Shown: piece after piece, positions 23,617-34,111 of the stretch
Layout: each line of letters begins with the position of its first letter
Position numbering within the stretch: the first letter of the stretch is position 1
Assembly: GCF_000330505.1 (NCBI RefSeq)
Contig: NW_004440180.1
Coordinates: forward strand, 274,805-338,200
DNA: 63,396 bases
Direction of reading: 5' to 3'
Origin: Entamoeba invadens IP1
Taxonomy: Eukaryota > Evosea > Mastigamoebida > Endamoebidae
Program-made: the position numbers and the translations under genes
Notes under the pieces: generated by a model
Seen by the model: the letters and a program-made list of their open reading frames with translations, nothing else
Databases searched by the model: none
What the model was told of the DNA's origin: nothing

Positions 23617-23641
23617 TTGATTTTTTAGGTTATTTAAATAT
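23617..23641 (-). promoter_or_regulatory. Expansin core promoter: TATA-like plus shared 16-mer
   Basis: On the minus strand ATATTTAAATAACC is followed by TAACCTAAAAAATCAA and then the ATG after five bases. The same 16-mer precedes the kinase ATG. Confidence 0.5.
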
Positions 23642-23883
23642 TAGGAATATTTTTATTTAATTGACATGAAAAGTTGTCGGTTTTTTCAACTACAAATTAA
23701 AAAAAATTTAATTCTAAAAAAAATTATTGTTATTTTAAATTATAATTATATTATGATTTTATAAACCAAAAATAAATATAATAAAATATTAAAATAAATT
23801 ATTACTTTATTATAATTTAAATAATCCAAAAATCTTTATTTTCAAGAAAAGTAATATGGATCTATTTTAATATTCTAATCGAA

Positions 23884-24867
23884 ATGAAGTTGAATTTTTT
23901 GCTATTTTTCTTCTCCTTTACATTATCGACAACCCCATTTTCGTTAAGAGGATTTATGATATATCATCACTACACCAAATATGAGGCAAACGATTCTCAG
24001 ATGATGTTATACAATTTCACATCGGGTGTTCTTCGTGAATTAAGTTCGAAATGGTCTGATATTGTAATCAACCCAATGAATGGTATAATTTCACCTGATG
24101 GTAAAAATTTTGTGTTTATGGGTCGAAACCCTACAAGCAACTGTTTTAACATTTTTGAGTACGATCTAACTTCAGACAAATTGCCAATCAATCTTTCACA
24201 GAATCCTGATGATTATGATGAAGACGTTCACTACAATTTTGATGGATCAAAATTTGTTTTTAAGCATAATTGGCATCTTGTGGAGTTGGACAGAAAGACG
24301 GGAAAATTAATTGATATAACCGATAATACCATTGAAGCTTCTCAACCAGTGTATTATACAGACACTCAAATAGTATATTCGAGTGGTGCGGATACTCAAG
24401 CAAGTATATGGACCGTGAATACCAATTCTAAAGTAAAAAGTTTACTGTACGACCATAAGAATTTGACGGATTATTACCCTGCAAGATACAACAAAACACA
24501 TTTTATTTTTACAAGTTGGTACGACGAGAAAAGAACAGACCAACTTTTTATTGGAAGGTGGGACGGAAAGGATGAGAGTGTGAGATTGAGTTTGAATGAT
24601 AAAAATACAGACCATTCAGACGCAGCTGCTTTTGGAGATGGAAGTAATAGAATTGCGTTGTGCACCACAGAGAAGGGAAATTATGATTTGTATTTTGGTG
24701 ATGTCGTGACGGGTGAAAAGTGGTCGCTTGACTTGTTCAATACCCAAATTAATACAGAGTTAAATGAATTGGCACCATGTGTATACATTGAAAAAGAAGA
24801 AAGTAGTGATGGTGTTGAATGTTTGGTGCGAATTATCACGACGATTGTTGTTGTGTTATTAATTTGA
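23884..24867 (+). CDS. Secreted TolB/WD40-like beta-propeller protein, 327 aa
   Basis: A signal peptide (MKLNFLLFFFSFTLS, about residues 1-17) is followed by repeated propeller blades of the PD40 type. The motifs are SPDGKNFVFMG, NFDGSKFVFKH, YTDTQIVYSSG, YNKTHFIFTSW and GDGSNRIALCT, spaced about 40-45 residues apart. Such blades are typical of bacterial TolB and related surface proteins. The C-terminus ends in a short hydrophobic run (IITTIVVVLLI) with no charged tail, which could be a GPI-anchor signal. The protein is therefore probably exported and perhaps attached to the surface. The binding partner is unknown. The bacterial look of the blades allows lateral transfer, but this is inference. 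It is divergently arranged with the expansin gene, 272 bases apart. Confidence 0.8.
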   Translation: MKLNFLLFFFSFTLSTTPFSLRGFMIYHHYTKYEANDSQMMLYNFTSGVLRELSSKWSDIVINPMNGIISPDGKNFVFMGRNPTSNCFNIFEYDLTSDKLPINLSQNPDDYDEDVHYNFDGSKFVFKHNWHLVELDRKTGKLIDITDNTIEASQPVYYTDTQIVYSSGADTQASIWTVNTNSKVKSLLYDHKNLTDYYPARYNKTHFIFTSWYDEKRTDQLFIGRWDGKDESVRLSLNDKNTDHSDAAAFGDGSNRIALCTTEKGNYDLYFGDVVTGEKWSLDLFNTQINTELNELAPCVYIEKEESSDGVECLVRIITTIVVVLLI

Positions 24868-25592
24868 TTTTCGGTATTCATTTTAAATACAAAATTTGTT
24901 TTAAATTTCATTTTTTTGATATAAAATTGTGTTTAATAATGAAAAAATATGTTTGCTAAATCTTATTTGGATGAATAAACATTAAGGCGTTGAAGTGTTT
25001 GCTAAAATGCTATCATCAACACTAGTTTTATAAAAAGTTTTAGTCTTTTTGTTTGTGTTGATCATTAAATGATTAAGGTAAATGCCATATTCTTAAAATA
25101 ACAATGTTTTTAAAAGTACCTTTAATAAGTTAGTGTATTATTTATTATCTTTGAGCAGTAACTTTGATTAAAAAACACTAAGTGGTTTTAATTCTATTTT
25201 AAAAAATAAAATGACGGTTGTAAAATGTGTACATTATTGATATAGTTTTTATATATAAAAAAGTGGTATTCAGTCAAACCTTAAAATACTTCTCGATAGA
25301 AAACTCCTTTTTGGTTTTAGTATCAAAAATGCTCGTTCTTGAAAAAAAACTAGCTCTTTACAGGTACCACTATTGGTATATTTTATTGTATATCGAACAG
25401 ATCACCTTTTTGTATTAAGTTAATATAAAACCATAAAATGTTAATATTATAGCATATTAACAATAATTATTGTTGTAAATGCTTGTTGATTTTTTTAATT
25501 AATTCGTTATTATACATTTCATATTATTTTGTTTGAAGATTTTTAAAGTTTTATATTTATTTTGTATACTAAAACTAAATAATTGTTAAGAA
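24868..25592. other. Intergenic, 725 bp
   Basis: Convergent spacer, AT-rich. The frame at 25227-25418 has no motif and is not called. Confidence 0.4.
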
Positions 25593-26129
25593 TTATTTCA
25601 TCATTGGTAAAGGTTTTGGGTGTCTGTCAGTTTTTGTGAGGTCATTCAAGGTATCAACAAAATCATCTGTAAAACGTATTTTGACTTCTGAGATATCAAA
25701 CACGAAATTATTCTTTTGAGAAATGGAATTTTTGAAATAATCAACATCCTCATCAGTGACTTCTTGGGGCATATAAGGCTTGGTAAATACAACGTATACA
25801 CCATCCAATTTTTTATTTTTTATCTGTTCCATTAATTTAGTAGAATATTTGTAAGAATATTTGTAAGATTTGTCTACTACAAACACGACTATAATCCCGG
25901 GTTCTATCCATGCTTGGTTCAAAGCAATTTCTTCAAATTCAGTCACTTTTATTAACGCAAAGTTCACTGTAGTATCTGGGAAAGGTACAGAAATGTATTT
26001 ATTCCCATCAGGGAGCGTGCCAGTGGATAATCTATCAATCAGCGTTTGTTTACCGCTGTGTGGTGAACCAAAAACATAAATAGATTAGTCTTTGTGATTA
26101 TTTGTGGTTTGTGAGGTATTGTTTCCCAT
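25593..26129 (-). pseudogene. Small GTPase-like gene with in-frame stop, about 178 codons
   Basis: On the minus strand ATG at 26129 opens MGNNTSQTTNNHKD, a likely N-myristoylation start, followed by TAA at codon 15 (26087-26085). The same frame then continues without a break: IYVFGSPHSGKQTLIDRL carries a P-loop (GxxxxGK[x]T), followed by switch-like and G3-region residues, GIIVVFVVDKS (G4 strand area), and VYVVFTKPY where NKxD would be expected. The length matches a Ras/Arf-like GTPase. The guanine-specificity motif and the G3 DxxG are degenerate, so nucleotide specificity is doubtful even apart from the stop. Possible explanations are a pseudogene, an assembly error, or stop read-through. 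The only in-frame ATG downstream of the stop lies after the P-loop. Confidence 0.65.
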
Positions 26130-27072
26130 TTTTAAAAATGCTTTATTATGAAAAACAAATGAATTTTTATAATCATTAGTAAATTTAGAATATTACACAC
26201 ATTATAAATCAATTTACTTCGTAACTACACAATCACATAGCATTCACCTTTTATAATTTTCATTTAATTGAATATTTTATCATCTTATTGAGTAACTTTC
26301 AATTTGTTTTGAGATCTAATTATAAAAAAGATTTAAGATTCAATAAAATCATTTAAGCTTTTGTCGAACTTACTTAAAGTTTTAAAGTATACTGGTTTTT
26401 TAATTCATACATGAATAGCAACAAAAAAGCAGATATTATAAACAACTAAGTATTTGAAAAATAATTAAAAGTTAAAAATGTTTTTTTATATAACTTTATG
26501 TTATTCATTTTAATTACTAAAATTATTAATATTGACCATAATCAAGTTTTTTATTGTAATTTTAATAAAATTAAATATTAAATATAATTATAGTATTGAA
26601 TAGGTTCACTTTTTATTAAAATATTTTGTCCATAACAATTTGTTCGTTTTAATTATTATTGATAATAATTAAATTATCTAATTATTAACGTTGTGATTAA
26701 AAATCTAAATAAAAGAAAATTTAAAAAATTGATTGTTTATTTATCTATCTAATAATCAAAATTCAAAAAAACGCGATTGAAAATAAAACATAAATAATAT
26801 AATATAATAAATTATATATTATTAAATCGTTTCAAATATAATCACGTTTTAGTAACTCTGTTTTTTTTCTCAATTGAAAATTCTTATTTAATAAAATAAT
26901 TATCAATTTGTGGTAGTAAAAACCCGAAATAAACAATAAATTATTTGTACAAAAAACAATGAAAATTCAATTAAAAAATAAATAAGAAAAGTTATAGACT
27001 TTTTCTATTAACTTTTTTGTTTGTTCTTTCAATTTTCTTTCGATTGATTCAAACGAAAAAATCTTTATTTAA
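26130..27072. other. Intergenic, 940 bp
   Basis: AT-rich divergent spacer; no feature except TCTTTATTTAAATG directly at the next start codon. Confidence 0.4.
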
Positions 27073-29082
27073 ATGATGGAGACAGAACCTTCATCCTTCT
27101 CATTATTTAATACTTCACGTGCGAAGCAATCTTCTTTGAATTTTCCATCACGACCTTTTTTGTTATCGCAAAGCACTACATCACTCATTCCAAGTTTAAC
27201 AGAAATCGTTTTAGACTCAGTTGAGCGATTTGCTGGCGACTTTGCAATGAACCAACCACATACCCCAATAACACTTCCTCCTATATTGGCAACAAGACTA
27301 ATTCAAAGAGTATCAAATAATCCAAATGCGACTGAACAAGATTTGAATTTGGTACTTTTTCGAATTTTTGTTGGAGGAACAAGACTAACAAATTTTGATA
27401 TTCACTCGACACATTTACTCACAAAGGTGACATGTTTAAATATATTTCAGTTGTGCCAAAACGCACAAATCACTACACTTGATATTTCAAACGCGAACTG
27501 TTCAGCGCCAGAATCTTTGGCAGTGATGTTTACATCATTTAAGTATCTCAGATTTCTCAATACTGACAGTTGTGTTGCCTTTGATGATAACTGTCTTTTT
27601 AACTTAATATCTATTCGCCCTCCTCTTGAAATTCTTAGTGTCTCAAATTGTCCAAAAATAACAGACAAAAGTATCTCAGAATTAAAGAACATCCACACAC
27701 TTCAAAGTTTCAAAGGAAATCACTTGAATTTGAATTTCCAATCTTTTTGTGCATTACACAACTTAAAAGAAATTGAAATTTTTGGATGTCAAAACCTCGA
27801 CGACTTTGCACTTGAAAAAATTTCAAAAAACAACCCCAAACTTGCTTTTGTGTCGTTTGGAAATGGAAGATTGAGTGATTTGGCTATACAAAAATGTGTA
27901 CAACGACTAAGTGCAAATGTGGAACACATAAATTTATCTGGATGTTCAAGAGCAGGACCACTGACTTTAGCACAACTTTTTGACTCACAGTTCAAACTGA
28001 AATATTTAAATTTGGCAGGATGTTTTGGTATGAATGGAGATATTATAATGGAAACTTACCACCCAATGTTTCGAAGCAATTTGTTTCGATGGCTCGAGAA
28101 CTTGAAATATCTGAATATAGCGGCTTGTGTGCAATTTTCGAATGAATTTATATCAACAATTTTAACATCAGCTCCACAAATCAGTACTTTGATATTGGAC
28201 GACACGTTGATTGCTGATAATGCACTTGAAGAATTTATAAAAGAAACAATTGTTTACAATGAAACAATTCGGAGAAGTTTACATACACCAGGAATGAAAA
28301 TCCATCCACTTTCTTTGTCACTAAAACGATGCACAAAAATATCAGACAATGCACTCGCAACTCTTTTTAAGTCCAGGGGCACAGATTTAATTTCAATTAA
28401 TCTGTCTTCGTCACCAACATTGTCAACGTTATCACTTGCTGTTCTTTCGCTCAATTCGAACGCATTAAAATCGTTTTACGCAGCGAACAATGACTTAATC
28501 ACAGAAAATTCATGGATAAAATTTGTTGGTAATTGTAGGGAACTGTCGGCTGTGTTTCTTGGAAATAACAGAGGTGTCACTAATCTAGTATTGTCACAGA
28601 TCTGTGTGTCATGTCCCCAGATCTCTCATTTGGACGTTTCAGGATGTCTTAATTTAAATCAAGGAGCTGCCGACATTTTAGCTAATATGAAGAGTTTGCA
28701 ATATCTTGATATTTCGTTTGATGTTGCAATTGGAGAAGATGGAATTAGGAAAATAGCAAATTCATTGCAAAGACTTTCGAATTTTGCGATTCAGGGAATA
28801 GAGATCAGTCGAGCATACATTTTTGTACAACAAGCGCAATGTTTGAATACACTGAAATTGAATTTCTCACAAAATTGCTCGGATGATTTATTGAGAAACA
28901 TTGGTGCATACTGCCCATTTTTATCACAAATTGAATTGAGAATGTGTACATCAATCACAGATAATGGTGTTAATATTTTAATTCAAAAATGTTCCAAGGT
29001 TGGACATATCACTCTTGGGGGAACTTCTGTAACTAAATTCAAAATGATACAACTGGCCAATTTGGGGCTTTTCGTTTCGTGA
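27073..29082 (+). CDS. Leucine-rich repeat protein, RNI/AMN1-like, 669 aa
   Basis: From about residue 130 onward the protein is made of repeats of 24-28 residues of the cysteine-containing LRR type. Examples are LEILSVSNCPKITDKSI, VEHINLSGCSRAGPLTL, LKYLNLAGCFGMNGD, ISHLDVSGCLNLNQGA, LSQIELRMCTSITDNGV, and more degenerate units between. I count about 15-18. This horseshoe is typical of the substrate-binding part of F-box/LRR, AMN1 and Rad7 proteins. The first 75 residues are Ser/Thr/Pro-rich and low in structure, with no clear F-box. It probably acts as a protein-interaction scaffold, perhaps in a ubiquitin ligase, but no partner can be read from the sequence. It is an intact single-exon gene. 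ATG at 27073 is the first of two adjacent Met codons. Confidence 0.8.
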   Translation: MMETEPSSFSLFNTSRAKQSSLNFPSRPFLLSQSTTSLIPSLTEIVLDSVERFAGDFAMNQPHTPITLPPILATRLIQRVSNNPNATEQDLNLVLFRIFVGGTRLTNFDIHSTHLLTKVTCLNIFQLCQNAQITTLDISNANCSAPESLAVMFTSFKYLRFLNTDSCVAFDDNCLFNLISIRPPLEILSVSNCPKITDKSISELKNIHTLQSFKGNHLNLNFQSFCALHNLKEIEIFGCQNLDDFALEKISKNNPKLAFVSFGNGRLSDLAIQKCVQRLSANVEHINLSGCSRAGPLTLAQLFDSQFKLKYLNLAGCFGMNGDIIMETYHPMFRSNLFRWLENLKYLNIAACVQFSNEFISTILTSAPQISTLILDDTLIADNALEEFIKETIVYNETIRRSLHTPGMKIHPLSLSLKRCTKISDNALATLFKSRGTDLISINLSSSPTLSTLSLAVLSLNSNALKSFYAANNDLITENSWIKFVGNCRELSAVFLGNNRGVTNLVLSQICVSCPQISHLDVSGCLNLNQGAADILANMKSLQYLDISFDVAIGEDGIRKIANSLQRLSNFAIQGIEISRAYIFVQQAQCLNTLKLNFSQNCSDDLLRNIGAYCPFLSQIELRMCTSITDNGVNILIQKCSKVGHITLGGTSVTKFKMIQLANLGLFVS

Positions 29083-29635
29083 AGCGAAAATAACCTGGTG
29101 CCACAAGAACAAATTTTTAAAAATTACAACAAAAATTTTATGCTATCTAAATCATGTTTATGTGTACTTTATAAAGTCTGTTTTCTATTTAACGATATTG
29201 GGTTTTTACTATAAATTATAATTACAGTATTATAATTTATAATAAAAATAAAGTGGTTTTTCAAAAATACAGTTTGTATTTTATTTTTTTTTGTTCTTTT
29301 TTTAAAAAAGTGTGTTAAAAATAACAAAAAACAAAATTGCTAAACAACTGAAAATTATAAAGCCAAAAAGAAGAATAGGTTGGTCTTGAAATGTGAATCA
29401 CAGTCCGTGAAAATTGTCCAAATTAAAAATTAACACTAAAAGTTTTATTTTTTATTCCATAAATTCACAAAAAAACGATTATAAACAAATTAAAAATAAT
29501 CGAAATTTTATCACAAAATGTTTAATTTCGAAGTAAAAACTGTGAAATATATCGTCTAAAGTTATTCTTAAAACCGTGCAACTTTGACGTGTCAGTGCAT
29601 CTTTGTTTATAGTATAATTATAATAAAAAAACATA
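29083..29635. other. Intergenic, 550 bp
   Basis: AT-rich spacer, no feature, leading to the inverted-repeat element. Confidence 0.4.
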
Positions 29636-30630
29636 TAAAGTGCATCACAAAATGGTCGACCACCATAAAATTGTCGTACGGCTTTTAAAACAATTTATTT
29701 ACACAAAAGATTCACTTTGAAAAATGATTGTTTTGGAAAATTCAATACAAAGGACTTTTTGTTCTGTTTTGTTCTTTTTGACTTTTCTTTACGAAGATAT
29801 TTTCATAAATGATTTTTTTATTGATTAAATTCGAATCGTTATTCTGAAATTGATTTTTGTTATTGACAATGTTGTTATTTATCTTTGTTTTGTCATAAAT
29901 AGTAAAATATAGTTTTTATAGTTTTATTAACAGTTGATAATTATTGAACTTGGTTTATTCATTTAATGTTCGTAAAAATAGAGCACAATACGTACCATCT
30001 TATCTTTGATATACCGTGTTGACTGTACAATTATTTTTCTGTCAATTGTCTTATTATATTAAATGAATCATTTGAATATTAAGATTTCTAAACTCAACTG
30101 TGTATATTCAATATAAAAAACGAACTTATATTATTTTTTAAAGTTCGTTTTTTGATGTTTTTATCAAAAGTCAATTAAAATTAATAAAAGACATACACAA
30201 GTGTTATGAATGAGGACTTGATCATAGTTTGTTTCAGTGGCATCTGTGATAAACTATTAGTATTATAGATAATCAAGTTGTTGTTCAACGAAACAATTTT
30301 TGGTTTTTTTATTTTTTGTGAATAATTTGTTAAATTGAATAATAATTAATTTTATTAAAATTATTAAAACATTATTGATTAAAACAGCTTTATTGTTTAA
30401 TAATAAATTATCAATAACGATATAATATCCGGTATGGTACTGTTTGATAAGGTATTTTTGTCTGAAGAAAAAACAACATTTAAACTTTTTGTTATAATTT
30501 TATCATTTAAAACCACAAAAAATAGAAAAAATGAAATGGAAGAGAAAAGTGGTTTTTTAGTACACTTTGTATTTTTGCATTTGTTTAAAACTATTGTTGA
30601 TTATCATAATTAAAAAACTAAAAAAAACAA

Positions 30631-31633
30631 ATGAAACCTTTAAAGTCTAAACCCTTAAGAAGGCTGGCTTCAAAAAAACTCAACGTTGAAGCAATCAAAA
30701 TTTACAAAAGAAGACAACATACAGATAAACTTCTATCTATTGTTCTTGAAAATTTTCAAGCATTATTGAGTTGTACTTATTTGTTTGAACAATTGAAAAT
30801 GTTAATTCTCAAGACAATGGAATACCAAAAATTTCAGCTCAAAGAAAAGCTGATTTTTTTGGAGTTCCAAAAACACAGTGATTGATAACGAGAAATATGG
30901 CGGTATGTCATCTAAAATTGGCAGAAAAATATGTTAACAGAAATGGAAGTGNNNNNNNNNNNNNNNNNNNNNNNNNNNNNNNNNNNNNNNNNNNNNNNNN
31001 NNNNNNNNNNNNNNNNNNNNNNNNNNNNNNNNNNNNNNNNNNNNNNNNNNNTATTGTTTATTATTTTAATATTTTTTTATAGCTTTTCCATGATAATTAA
31101 ACTATTATAAATGCATCATAAATACTAAAAATTACCAACAGAAATTGATCAGATATAAAGAAGTGCAAAACGCAGCAAAGGAAAAAATTGGAAATGAACT
31201 CATTCTGAAAAGTGACGAAGTTGTTGAGATCAAGAAAAAAGTTAAAAGTGGCAAAAGAGAAACAATAGATTACTTGTTTAGTTCCAAAGGTTTAAGACCA
31301 TCGACCATCGAAGAAATCAGGACCAGCAGCTTGACCAAACAAATTGTCGCTATTGTTTCTTCTTTCCACAAAGCGGCGATTTCAAAAAACATCATTTCTG
31401 CATTTTATATCTGTGGGTTTGTTAAAACACAAATTGCGTCAGACAAGGAAACAACAAAGGATGAACATGAGTACAGAATGTATTATAAAAAGGAACATGC
31501 GCGCCATATTAGAGAATTCATGAATGAACCATATTCAGTGGTAACAGAACATTTTACAGGTCGTCTTTCGGTTCAAATCCAAGATGTGGAGAACCGTTAT
31601 GAAAAGAGAATCAGTGGGAACAACTTAAATTAA
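30631..31633 (+). pseudogene. Relic of a pogo-like transposase
   Basis: Fragments lie in at least two frames, separated by stops and by the assembly gap. The segment 30631-30885 is basic. In another frame the same DNA reads a helix-turn-helix block ending FFGVPKTQ, followed by stop codons. After the gap, 31145-31633 has 162 residues, with ISKNIISAFYICGF resembling the end of DDE transposases of the pogo/jerky type. The frame at 31145 does not start with ATG at a natural site. The catalytic core is not visible. Identity is tentative; position inside inverted repeats supports it. Confidence 0.5.
30952..31051. other. Assembly gap (100 N)
   Basis: A run of exactly 100 N, a conventional gap of unknown length, inside the pogo-like element. 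Confidence 0.98.
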
Positions 31634-31901
31634 TTGTGTGGTTATTTTAGATGGTTTTATTGATCATTTTAAACTATAAATAATAAGTTAATAACTAATA
31701 CTTATTAATATTGTATTTTTGTTTGATGTAAGAAATACACATTTAACCATCGAAGTGTTCTTAACATTCTATTACTTCGGTGAGTATTCAAGAAAATTCA
31801 TCAGAAAAATCATTTTTCAAATTGAATCTTTTGTGTAAATAATTTGTTTTAAAAGCCGTACGACAATTTTATGGTGGTCGACCATTTTGTGATGCACTTT
31901 A

Positions 31902-32659
31902 TGTTTTTTTAGAAACAAAACAAGAAAACACAAACAAATTTCTTTAAAACTATTACTATAATTAAAATATTATAACTAAACTATAACTAAAGTTGCACTA
32001 TTTTTCTTATTAAGTTTTTTGGGTTGCACCATTCAACAGTCTTTTGTTCATCGAAAAGTTTGCAGCGAGAAGGTCTTTGAATCACATGAAGTAACTTGTC
32101 TTATTTTCTTTTTTATAAACGAGATGTTTAACATTTGTGCCATCCACAATCGATATACAACAATGTTTTATTCGTTCTGTACGACAATTAAAATTTTTTG
32201 TTTTCAATGCTTTTTATTTAAACAAGCAGTTAAACTTATCATTTAATTATCGAATTATATTTTATGTTGATTTATAACCCAATTCTACTTTTTGTTATTG
32301 TTTTTGTTATTGTTGAAAAAAAGAGTTTCACCTTTGTTGTGAGTAAAAAACAAAGAAAAAATAAAGTTGCACACTTGTTCGGAATGACTTTACTTTTAAA
32401 ATTATTGTTCGAAATTTATATAATACACCTCGATAAAACAAAGTTTTGTAGTTACAGAAAAGTTCTTGAAGTGGAATGCAAAAACGGATATGTCGTTGTG
32501 GAATTCTCCACAACGACATACAGCTGGTAAATTGGGATATATGTAAGGTTTGTTGAACCACAGCGTGATTCTGTTGGTGTTGCTTTGTATTTTTATTACT
32601 ACTACACACAAACAACTGAACTAATTAAAGACAAAACAGTCAAACAACGAATTAGATAA
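31902..32659. other. Non-coding region with a perfect hairpin
   Basis: No credible gene. It holds the 32-base palindrome at 32489-32520. The short frames at 32019-32246 and 32264-32530 lack motifs. Confidence 0.4.
32489..32520. repeat. Perfect 14-bp inverted repeat with 4-base loop
   Basis: TATGTCGTTGTGGA and its exact complement are separated by ATTC. It is unusually GC-rich for the region. It could form a cruciform or an RNA hairpin. Confidence 0.85.
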
Positions 32660-33285
32660 TTGGTGATTTTCTTGTTGTATCGAGGTTGGAAGAATATTAT
32701 AAAGCCAGACTATTCGATTTGGGAGGAAAGCATCGACGCATGGACTTTTTTAAGTGTCCCACTGCACTACTATGGATTCACACAAATTCAAGGCCACCAC
32801 AGATTGTTAGCGGCTGCTATGATGGAAGAGAAGTATTATAAAGATACTAAAAGAGCCGAATTACGAGAAAGAGAGCACAGAACCTATCAACTTCATTTAA
32901 AAAATGTTTTAGAATGAAGAGAAAGGACACTTCGTCCAAGCCATTTGACAGGACAACAAAAAGTGATCGTCGACACATTGACTGCAACTATCGCGTTCAG
33001 TGACATTGTAAACGATCAAATAAAGATAAAAACACTTTGATAACATCAGAAAGTTCAACACCAAACTTGAACACGGGTTTGCTAAACATCCACAAGACTC
33101 ATACTTCTATTCCTCAAAGTGGAATATTGGAGGAAAAAAAGTTGATGAAGCAAGCCCACCATGGGGAGAAGCTAGACTAAATCACTGGCGACCCGATTAT
33201 GCCGTCAATGCCTGATGAATACGAACACGCTGGTGTGTGCAGTCATGACAGCGCTTCAGAATCAACAACTCTTCCCATTCTTTAA
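32660..33285 (+). pseudogene. Degraded gene of unknown family
   Basis: Codon use between 32660 and 33285 is gene-like and richer in G+C than the surroundings. One frame encodes an 85-residue piece (YGFTQIQGHHRLLAAAMMEE) to a TGA at 32915-32917, then continues in the same frame with LRPSHLTGQQKVIVDTLTA up to about 33040. A second frame continues from about 33050 with SSTPNLNTGLLNIHKTH, is cut by TAA, and continues DPIMPSMPDEYEHAGVCSHD to a stop near 33285. So at least two stops and one frameshift separate the parts. No family was recognised. No paralogue is in the window. Confidence 0.55.
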
Positions 33286-33385
33286 TTATAAGAAGTGGTA
33301 ATTTAGTAGTTTCGTAATTATTGTTACACTATTACATATATGTCGATATAAAATAACATAATATTAAAGTATTAAATAATATAAA

Positions 33386-33770
33386 ATGGGAGGATTAGAC
33401 TGATACTCAATGATGATCAATGAAAAAGACTTTGCAAGTGTCAAAGATTTCAAAGTTGTTATGATGGTCATTAGAAAATTCAATTAATTGAGTAAAATGT
33501 ACCATTTAATCTGATATTTTTGACATCACTATAGGAAAACAAATTGTTCCTAAACATTGAGACTTACCATCTCTACTCAAAGAGTGATTTTGACTTGGAA
33601 TTTCCAAAATAGGTTATTCATTATTTAATGATTCACAAAGACGCATTGGTCTTATACAGAACATAGAGTGCACAAATGTTGTGTTTAGTCGAAAATATGT
33701 CAACTCTTTGGTGGTGAAATACCAACAAAAGAGGTGCAGTCGTTGTCATCTCATGTTTCAATTCAACCGA
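33386..33770 (+). pseudogene. Relic of the N-terminal part of a BspA-like LRR gene
   Basis: An ATG at 33386 begins MGGLD followed by TGA, then YSMMINEKDFASVKDFKVVM, which lines up with YHIMIVSKYLKTIKDFINLE in the intact gene at 56317. After several stops, FLNIETYHLYSKSDFDLEF matches FPNIETLHLWDEEDENFGN. The repeats that should follow are absent. The relic is cut off where the miniature element region begins. Confidence 0.55.
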
Positions 33771-33829
33771 ACAACTACAGTCAGTCTTAAAAAGTTATAT
33801 GGTACCTTTTGGACAATAACAATTGGACT

Positions 33830-34109
33830 ACAGTAAAAAGCATTTATTTGTGGGTTTTATATTTGTGGGTCAATGGACCAATCAAATGCAAAACCCACAA
33901 ATAATTATTTTTCTCTGGAACTTTGAATTTAGGTACACTCAAATAAAAATTATAGTATTTTTATAATTAAAAAAAACCACAATATTTTATATAACACTGA
34001 GTTTTAATGGAAAAATTGGTGAATAGAACTTACTTCACAATTCCATGATATACCCACAAATAAATATTTTTTCTCTGTTTGAAAACCCACAAATAGATGT
34101 TTTTTACTG
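33830..34109. mobile_element. TA-flanked miniature element A, 280 bp
   Basis: The left end CAGTAAAAAGCATTTATTTG and the inverted right end CAGTAAAAAACATCTATTTG match, and both continue TGGGTTTT. They are flanked by TA (33828-33829, 34110-34111). CAGT ends plus TA are typical of Tc1/mariner miniature elements. The left part also contains an internal hairpin: ATTTGTGGGT ... ACCCACAAAT around GGACC. Confidence 0.8.
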
Positions 34110-34111
34110 TA

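Larger units (their letters stand above)
29638..31899 (+). mobile_element. Tc1/mariner (pogo-like) element with about 95-bp terminal inverted repeats, decayed
   Basis: The left end (29638-29732) and the inverted right end (about 31806-31899) are nearly identical over about 90 bases, both starting AAGTGCATCACAAAATGG. TA flanks both sides (29636-29637, 31900-31901), the target site of Tc1/mariner elements. The outer A7CAT/ATGT7 strings also mirror each other, so the true ends could lie a few bases further out. The interior contains a broken transposase: in one frame DNGIPKISAQRKADFFGVPK looks like the helix-turn-helix of pogo elements, and 31145-31633 looks like a transposase C-terminus. The core lies partly in the 100-N gap. 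The well-preserved terminal repeats suggest a fairly recent insertion. Confidence 0.8.
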
